NCBI GenBank assembly: GCA_047967505.1
Contig: CM106538.1
Reading direction: 5' to 3' (one strand)
DNA length: 64,000 bases
Source: Dipteris shenzhenensis
Taxonomy: Eukaryota > Polypodiophyta > Polypodiopsida > Gleicheniales
A model generated the notes under the pieces. The model worked only from the letters and a program-made list of their open reading frames with translations, did no database searches and was not told where the DNA came from. Shown piece by piece: positions 57,010 to 64,000 of the stretch. Position 1 is the first letter of the stretch. Every line of letters begins with the position of its first letter. Made by a program: the position numbers and the translations under genes.

Positions 57010-57744
57010 TGTAAGAAAACAATACAACGTCTATGCTCAACAGATAACAGGATCTTGTATGCAAGAGAGAAAAGCTGATAGTATGGAGAATCCAAAAAAT
57101 TGATTACTATAAAATTGATACAATAGATGGCGCTCCCTCCCAGCCGTGCGCTCCTATGTGAGAAGCTTCAATGGCATATTAGAAACAGTAGAGGAGGGAG
57201 GCTGGATGCTAAGGAATCAAGGTTGTTGTTGCTAGTGATGAATATGGGCTTCACGGGCTTGCTCTTATATAGCCACCAGTCGTAGGTCGATTAGACCCAA
57301 TTGAGAGACCGACCTAGTCGGCCCAAAATGGCCGACTGGATCGGTCCTAAAATAGGCCACCGACCACATGTTAGAACCGTGGCTCAGAATAGAGCAGCTA
57401 ACCTATGGTTGCCGTTCGGCCCAGAGCCATCCGGGATCATCTGGGGCTCCGAACGAGCCCCACAACCCAAGAGTGGGCCTGCCCCGAGAAATGCTCCGTC
57501 TACCCTCAGTGCGGTCAGTCATGGGATGCCTTCCTACACTTGCATGTAGTCTAGTTGGCAGTGTGCCAACTCTATCTGAAGCCATCCAACCATCAAGCCA
57601 CACATGGCCCCCATCTGGTGTCCAAACCAGGACCTACTGGATAACCAAACTACTCAAATGCCTTCTCCTCATATGGGGGGGCTTACAAGTAGAGTTAGCT
57701 GGTTCCCACGTAGTTACATGAGAGTGGAGCATTGATATTTAACA
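57010..57744 (-). repeat. Solo LTR of the copia element 1 family
   Basis: 735 bp, alignable end to end with 8375-9100 and 3594-4290 (TGTAAGAAAA to ATTTAACA on the plus strand). It is flanked by a perfect 5-bp duplication ATTAT (57005-57009 and 57745-57749), with no internal region. It therefore arose by LTR-LTR recombination after insertion into the gypsy integrase region. A TATATAAG box lies near 57266 on the minus strand. Confidence 0.95.
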
Positions 57745-60700
57745 ATTATCATCCGAGACACATACTCTATCCTTGTAGAGCAGCTAGCCATCTTCAATAG
57801 TACATTTTCTCCACTTGAGTCCTTTATCACCAACCTGTGGTGTGTCGCTGTTTCCATGTAACTCCTCAGTGAAAGCCTCTTGATTACTTGGATCCCTATT
57901 TTTAATTGCTTTTCATATTTTAGAGAAGTGAGGATTAAACTCACGTTTCCCCTTTAAGGACTCTAGGAAATCATTCTGAAATTGAGTAAAGCTCAATTCA
58001 TTAACAATTGGCATTCGGCTAAGAGAGTCTACTACCACATTGAACTTCCCTTTCCTATATGTCAATTGTATATCAAACTCTTGCATTAACTCAACCCATC
58101 TAGCTTTTCTACCTTTAAGCTCTAGCTAATTACAAATCCACTTAATGCTCTCCTAATCAAAGATGATCTCATATTTTGCACCATATAAATAGTGCCTCCA
58201 TTTTCTTAAAGTATAGACTATAGCATATAGTTCCTTCTCATATGCCAAGTAATTCTGTTGGGCACGATCTAACTTTTTGCTTTCAAAAGCCACTGGTCGA
58301 GCTTTTTGTATAAGTACCTCTCCAACAGCAAAATCATTGGCATCTGCCTCAACCACGAATGGTTCATTGGGATCCACTACTTTTAAGATAGGAGCTGTCG
58401 CTATAGCTACCTTTAATTTTTCAAAACTTATCTTTTGAGGTTCATCACATATGAAGGTACTTCCTGTCCCCTTAAGCTGGTCCATCATTGGAACATCAAT
58501 CCTAGCATAATCTTGGATGAATCTTCTATAGAATCCTGACAAACCTAAGAATATATGTAATTCTTCTAGATTTGTAGGATGTGGCCATTCCAATATGGCC
58601 CTTACTTTATCAGGGTCCATACGAACCCCTTCTTGGGATATTATATGTCCCAAGTATTTCACTTCTTTTGCAAAGAATTCACATTTGGATTCTTTAGCAA
58701 ATAGTGAATTATCTCTAAGCAGTTGGAACACTTTTCGCAAATGTTCCAAATGCTTTTTCCTAGTTTTACTATAAAGAAGGATATCGTCTAGAAATACTAC
58801 AGCAAATTTTCCTAAATATGGCCTTAAGACACTATTCATAAGTGTCATGAAACTTTGAAAGTTGCTGGATCATTTGTTAATCCAAATGGCATTACTTTAA
58901 ATTGATAATGCTCATACCTAGTACGAAATGATGTCTTAGGGACATCATCTTCCCTAATTCGCACTTGGTGATATCCTAATCTTAAATCAATTTTAGTAAA
59001 GTATTTTTCCCCTTGCAATTGATCAAAGAGCTCATCAATGCAAGGCATAGGATACTTATTTTTTATGGTGATTTTATTTAGTGCTCAGTAATCTATGCAT
59101 AAACATAGTATCATCCTTTTTCTTTATCAGTAAAATTGGTGCAGAACAAGGTGAGCTACTTGTTTGGATTTGGCCCTTCCTAAGATATTCTGTTAACTGT
59201 CTTTTGACCTCACGTTCCTCCATTTGACTAAGCCTATATGATGGTGGTTTACAAACAGGGGTAGATCTAGGAATTAAGTCTATTTTATTATCTACTTCTC
59301 TCTCAGGAGGTAAACCATCATGTAAATTAGACGAAAAAATATCTTTAAATTCAAACATTAAATCATTGAAAGAAGATTTATACCTTTTAACATTATAAAA
59401 AACAACATTACTTCTTTTCAATGCAGAAGACATAAAATCACTAATAAAAGTAAGTTCACAAAGATATAGCTCGCATTCTTCTTGGTATACTAGTCATTCC
59501 AATTCCATCGAACAAATAAGAGGAGAGTTAGGCACATAATGTTCTCCTTGAATCTGGAAGACTCTACCCTCTTTTTCAAACATAATGGAGTTAATAAGAT
59601 AACTCCTCTGTAAGCTATGCCCAAGACTATACAGCCATTCTCGACAAAGCACTACACTTGTTCGGTCGAGATGCATGATTTGGAAATCCAAGGCATCCTG
59701 ATAGCCTTGAATATCCACCTCTACACCATATATCATGGTGTCCCAAACTTTTTTATCACTGCCCTTTGCCAAAGAGACCACATATTTATGGGCACTAGGA
59801 CTCTCAAGCAATTTTAATTTCTTAACTAACGAGTAGTTCAAGAAATTATGTGTTGCACTATCATCGACCATCACTCTTACTCTTTGCCCCTTAATTTTTC
59901 CATGCATCCTCATTAAATCATGAGGACCAAAGGTGGGCTGCCACATTGCCGATGATAGAAAGCACATGTGGGTGCTATCCTCATGATAGACCTCTACCTC
60001 AATGTACTTTTCAGTACCATTAAGCGGCAACACTTGCACCGCATGCACTTGTCTTTGTGGAGGTCTATTTGGGGCTTTAGCTCTCGCTGGTTTATTTCTA
60101 GGGTAGTTCCAAGTAGCATGGTCTTTGCCCAAACATTTGAAGCAAATATTTTCTTGCCTCGCCCTTTCATAATCCTCTTTCTTCAAGAGAGGATAATTTT
60201 GTGTTTGAGGTTTCTTAGGTGGTACCTGAGGAACCTCCTTCTTAAAGTGCCCCTTCCTTTTCAAATTGGAAAATTTATTGAACTTTGGAACAAAACCTGT
60301 TTGCTCTAAAGTTCCAACTTTGAATTTCCCCACCTCAACCTTATAAGTGTCTTTAAGACCTCTCACATAACCCCTTATCTTTTGGAATTCATCAATTCCC
60401 TTCAGCTTAAGGACTACCTCCCTATAGTCCGCTATGTACTGGACTAGAGTGTTTTTACCCATAGTGCAATTGTCCCAAGCCTCCCATGCTCTTTCTAATT
60501 CATTTTTCGGTAAAAACTCTTTTAGGAAGGCGTGTTCAAACTTAGTCCAATATCTAGGAATTCTATCACTCTCCTTGAGGCTCATCCACCATTTATAGGC
60601 TTTATTTCCAAGGGAAAGATTTGCTTCCATGACTTGACTTTCAGGAGGTGTGTTCCTGAGTCGGTGGAAGTTTTGCCACTTTTGCAAGAACGTATTAATT

Positions 60701-61119
60701 GAATCTTTAATACGCTCCTTTTCTTCCCCATTGAAAATTGGTGGTTTTAAGTCCTTAAGGATGTTCGAGGTTTCACTAAGTCGAGAGGTGGAAGTCTCAA
60801 CTTGATTAGGAGGAATCGGTGATTTTTTAGTACTAGATACCGATTGAGAATTGACTATCTTAGTTATAGCTTCAACTAGGGTTTTCAATGTATCACTAAT
60901 GACCCCTAGCTGTGTTTCTATATTTTGCATTCAAGTTTCAAGTTTTGTGAATTCCGTATATGGAATTCCATAATCCCCGTAATCAATATCCTCCATTTCC
61001 ACATTATCCTCTTGAGTTTCAGTTACCTCCTCATGTGTTTCCTCTCCAACTATTGCTTTTCCCTTTCTAGCCCTTTCCTCGGCCTCCCTAATCATACCAT
61101 CCCTTTCTGGAGTTGTCAT

Positions 61120-62330
61120 TTTAAAGACGTATATTTTCCACAAATTATAAAGCAAAGCACTTTATGTCATAGAGAAAAATGTGATGCCCATTCCTTGGTA
61201 TTTGTTTAAGACGTTGGACTCGTCTTGAAAGTCTTGTCACTTTCTTGATTCGCGCCTTCTCACTTTCTTTCAATTCACAATCCTTCGATCCCGCTTCTTC
61301 CGTTTCCCTCAATGTAGAACTTTGAACTCCTCGACACCTTCTTCTTCTTTCAATTTGGTGAGGCTAAGGAGTTTTGGAAGAAGAAGAGGGTGAAAAGACT
61401 TTGAAAAGAGAGGGGGGCTTAAGACTTTAGAGAAGGGTATAAAAGAAGGAAAGTGAGATGGCTTTTTCTAAGGTTTTGAAAACCTTAGACTATGTGGCTT
61501 TTTTTTTTTAAAGGTTTTTAAACCTTAGGATGATGTGGCAGCGACCTCCCTTTTTTCTCTGTGTCTGGTTGCACAAGTCGAAAGGCGTCGTATGCAAATC
61601 GCCTCTCTATCAATCACTTGTGTCCTTCTATTCTTCTTTCCCGCTCATCATCACGCCAGTTATTAGCATCCATTCCAAGGAAGTGAGTGCCTCCTCTAAG
61701 CTCATTATCTCCCAGCCATGCTCCTCTTGTGGATTTGCTACAGATCATCTATCCGTCAAAGCATTCTGCATCACCGGCTCCTTCTATATTACTGCTCTTT
61801 CCCTCTATATTCTTCTGTCATGTCAAATTCCGAAACAGCTTGTGAGCGACTGCAACCGTGAGTGTGCAGTCTGCTTGAGCTTCTTCGCCGACCAGTATTC
61901 TCTTAGAGTTTTGCTAGCGCAAGGAGACTGTATCCCCCATCGGATAGATCAGACCGGTGCATTCGTTCTATTTACAATTGTGGAGTATTCCCTTGGAATG
62001 GGGCTTGATGAGGAGACATTGGAAAGTCCACTATACAGCAGCTGCTCAAGGCAATGGCTATTGAAGGCCTGTTGGGCCCAAATGGCTCTATCTCCCTGGA
62101 TGACATTCGGGATAATCTGTAGTAGATTAATGATGAAGCCCCTCTTTCTGGCACGACCGACCGATTTTGCTTTCAAAAGTACCCTCGGACTACACAGAGC
62201 ATATGCTGCAAGCCTTCACGTAACTGTTTTCCAAACAGCTTGGGTGATTATCAACAGCGCCTATTATTGAAAGTGATTAGTTTTGCTCTGTTGTTCTCAT
62301 TCACTCCTCATGCCTGTGCTCTGATACCAA
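61120..62330 (-). other. Leader of the gypsy element with antisense ORF
   Basis: 1.2 kb between the 5' LTR and gag. On the opposite (plus) strand an uninterrupted 246-codon frame runs 61530-62270 (MMWQRPPFFLCVWLH start), hydrophobic and Cys/Ser-rich, with no domain I recognise. Other plant gypsy elements are known to carry extra antisense ORFs next to gag or the 3' LTR. Whether this one is expressed or accidental cannot be judged here. The sense strand has only short frames. Confidence 0.4.
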
Positions 62331-62625
62331 TGTTGAGACACCTCAAGAAGGGCTTAGCTCTCCATAAACCACCCTGCCATGGATTCCCCTTCTAGTCACA
62401 TGAACTTGCCATTTTTCAAGTTCTTTTTGGAATCCTCCCTCCTAGCCCAGTGCCTGCCACATGGTGTTCTCTTGAGTGCCATGTGTCCATTTGGACCTTA
62501 GAGTCTCTATGCCCATTTAGGCCTTACTTATGCACTCCATATTGATGCAAGCACTATCGAGCCCTCTGGTTTCCCGCTTCACCATAACCACACCAGACGA
62601 TTCCAGGATTATGGCTGACATAATA
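62331..62625 (-). repeat. 5' LTR of gypsy element
   Basis: 295 bp, adjacent to the tRNA-Met primer binding site at 62316-62330. Confidence 0.93.
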
Positions 62626-64000
62626 CACACACACACACACACGCATGCATCATATATGCCAACACATACACACTCATGCAACACATTTTAATACACATGT
62701 ATAAAATGTATGAAAACACACACACCCGCGCGCACACATAATTTTGAATGTGCCCTATGTTAGGCAGATGGAGTTTCATGCGTTATGCAAAGGAGGGCTC
62801 CACATGGCAAGAGGAGGATTTTTTGGAACCAAAGAATATTATTTTTTTAAAGCTTTTATTTCACATGCTTGGAGTTGTCAATTCAAGTAGAATTTGAATT
62901 TGAAAGTTCCACCCACATTTGCTAACCTAAATCCGAAGAAGAAGTAGAGTGCTTTAAAAGAAGAAGAGGAAGCCCCAACTGGGTGGCTATGGTGATGCCT
63001 TACCTCCCCAATCTACTCACTCCCCCATTTTGCCCCTTAGCACCTCTTAATCTCCATTGCCATTGCCTCCCATCTCCCCTCCCCTCCCCTCCCTTGGCTC
63101 TTGCCTCTCCTCTCCCTCCCCCTCCCCCTGAAAACCCATATCCCTTGAACATCAGCATTAGCATTACTACCACCACCCTCTAGACCCATATCCCTTTGAA
63201 CATCAGCATCTATAGTGACTACTAATTGCTCAAATGATACATAGGGCTTCTTGACAACCATGGAATCTTGAAAGACCAAAGTTTAAGCTTGCATTTCAAG
63301 ATCTAGAGTCTACATTCAAGAGGGAATTTATAATGAATTTATAGAGAAATCTATCGAAATGAGAATAAAAGGATTGAGTAAATATATGTTTTTGCAAAGA
63401 TGCCACTATAATTTATGATAATCACATGGGTTTCATGATAACCCCTTTATACAATGGATGATCAACCCCTTTATTGTATACACGAAGCTCAATTTGATTC
63501 CTTGAAATTAAAGGCAAGGTAGGTAGGCTAGCCCGTCTTAGAAAGGTCTTGCTACTCTTGTATACAAATTTTTATGTGCTGCACCACAATTGTGTAAGTG
63601 CGTGTTTCTCTCGTTGTCCACGTGAGGAGACACCACATTGTCTTGTGTGGAAATGATTTTCACAAGTCATTTCACTAGCCATTGAGCATTTGCACATTTT
63701 TCCTTTTCTCTTTCACCACTCTCAGACGTACCGACACACAGTTGTGCTTCAGTTCAAGAAGGCGCTTATGTCGACATCCTTACAAGCAGAGGCGGTATGT
63801 CGACATACAAGACTCAGGATGTCGACACTCTGAGAAGTAGCTAATAAGGTCGCTGTCGCTGGTGGGCTGCATGAAGGAAACCAGGTCAAGCATGGAGACG
63901 TTATAAGCTGGGAGAGCTAGCAGCAGCAAGGGCGCATAAGCAGCAGGAAGTAGCAACGTCTACAACGAGATCGATCTAGCAGGGTAGGAGAATTGAGAGG
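62626..64000. other. Non-genic stretch with microsatellites and SalI-type palindromes
   Basis: (CA)n at 62626-62642, a CACACCCGCGCGCACACA block at 62718-62737 and a CCCCTCCCCT run at 63075-63130. Two near-identical phrases ACCCATATCCCTTGAACATCAGCAT (63136 and 63185) lie about 50 bp apart. Three ATGTCGACAT/C palindromes start at 63768, 63797 and 63819. No supported gene. Confidence 0.6.

Larger units (their letters stand above)
55546..61119 (-). pseudogene. gypsy gag-pol polyprotein with chromodomain, broken
   Basis: Gag starts at 61119 (MTTPERDGMIREAEERARKG), has one TGA at 60931-60933, and shows the Retrotrans_gag core (NTFLQKWQNF..LGNKAYKWW) and zinc knuckle CFKCLGKDHATWNY with Tyr for the last Cys. 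Protease reads MVDDSATHNFL near 59860. RT has [13 protein letters not shown] (about 58990), MPFGLTND and VFLDDILLYSK (about 58790). RNase H has VEADANDFAVGEV near 58340. Integrase has the H-H-C-C zone CHDSLSAGHLGQKTY (about 56990-56940), VWVIVDRLTKMAHFIP and FAYNNAKNSAIGFSPF (about 56220). The C-terminus (55690-55546) is a chromodomain: PEKILDRQEKRMRH, then VVKWKD, then STWERV and FPNF. Several stops and frameshifts, an integrase duplication and the nested LTR (57010-57744) disable it. Confidence 0.93.
55240..62625 (-). mobile_element. Ty3-gypsy chromovirus LTR retrotransposon, decayed
   Basis: LTRs 55240-55534 (3') and 62331-62625 (5') are 295 bp each and about 95% alike by eye. On the coding strand they start TGTTACGTCAGCC or TATTATGTCAGCC and end GGTGTCTCAACA. 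The primer binding site reads TTGGTATCAGAGC, and AAGGGGAAGGG is the polypurine tract. The order gag-PR-RT-RNaseH-IN plus a C-terminal chromodomain identifies a chromovirus. Both flanks lie in a (CA)n microsatellite, so the target-site duplication (CACAG / CACAC) is not decisive. A solo LTR of the copia 1 family (57010-57744) is nested in it. Confidence 0.95.

Noticed and set aside
62983-63183. Pro-rich 66-codon frame
   Set aside because: Arises from a CCCCTCCC run; no further support.
1-64000. tRNA, rRNA or organellar insertions
   Set aside because: I looked for tRNA-like cloverleaf boxes beyond primer binding sites, rRNA core motifs and chloroplast or mitochondrial genes on both strands and saw none. 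A tRNAscan or BLAST run would be decisive.

Overview
This is a repeat-dominated stretch of nuclear plant DNA, and most of what can be read in it is transposable-element sequence in various states of decay. The evidence is Ty1-copia and Ty3-gypsy retrotransposons primed by initiator tRNA-Met (TGGTATCAGAGC), long (GA/CT)n arrays, telo-box motifs, GT-AG introns, and stop codons that look like cytosine deamination. Several uncharacterised eukaryotic transposase-like families sit beside the retrotransposons. From memory such families are uncommon in flowering plants, so I lean towards a fern, lycophyte or gymnosperm with a large genome; that placement is inference. I see no rRNA, tRNA, organellar DNA or intact single-copy host gene.

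Layout. 1-1262 (-): truncated copy of a transposase-like gene, 'family B'. 1.3-2.6 kb: microsatellites. 2640-3281 (-): hAT transposase fragment. 3290-3593 and 9101-9640: a ~120-bp satellite split by Ty1-copia element 1 (3594-9100, -, TSD GAAAG). 9640-10006 and 15584-15710: a second satellite (~85 bp) split by Ty1-copia element 2 (10007-15583, +). 15.7-21.6 kb: microsatellites and decayed coding fragments I cannot name. 21.6-24.8 kb (-): a multi-exon gene that reads like a ParB-type domain followed by a DNA-methyltransferase-like domain. 25168-27551 (-, TSD GAAAC) and 28138-31673 (+): two related gag-only LTR elements in opposite orientation, flanking a helically phased array of eight palindromes.

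32263-52395 (+): a decayed transposase-like gene of the DUF7869-like class, split by a 15.1-kb element (33394-48512) with 32-bp terminal inverted repeats (30/32 identical). Inside that element are a second family B copy (34070-36920, +), a histone H3-like gene with its own telo-box/TATA promoter and a long N-terminal extension (37237-44216, +), and a convergent set of minus-strand coding fragments (44735-47706). The histone-like gene was later split by a young Ty1-copia element (37893-43770, TSD AAGCC, LTRs differing at 2 of 169 positions).

55240-62625 (-): a Ty3-gypsy chromovirus with a C-terminal chromodomain, split by a solo LTR of the element 1 family (57010-57744, TSD ATTAT). The remainder is low-complexity or featureless.

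How the parts relate: the layout is a record of nested insertions (copia in satellites; TIR element in transposase; copia in histone-like gene; solo LTR in gypsy). All three copia integrases carry Lys where the third catalytic residue (Glu) belongs, through the same CHG-context transition, and most internal stops are TAG. Both point to silencing by DNA methylation followed by deamination.
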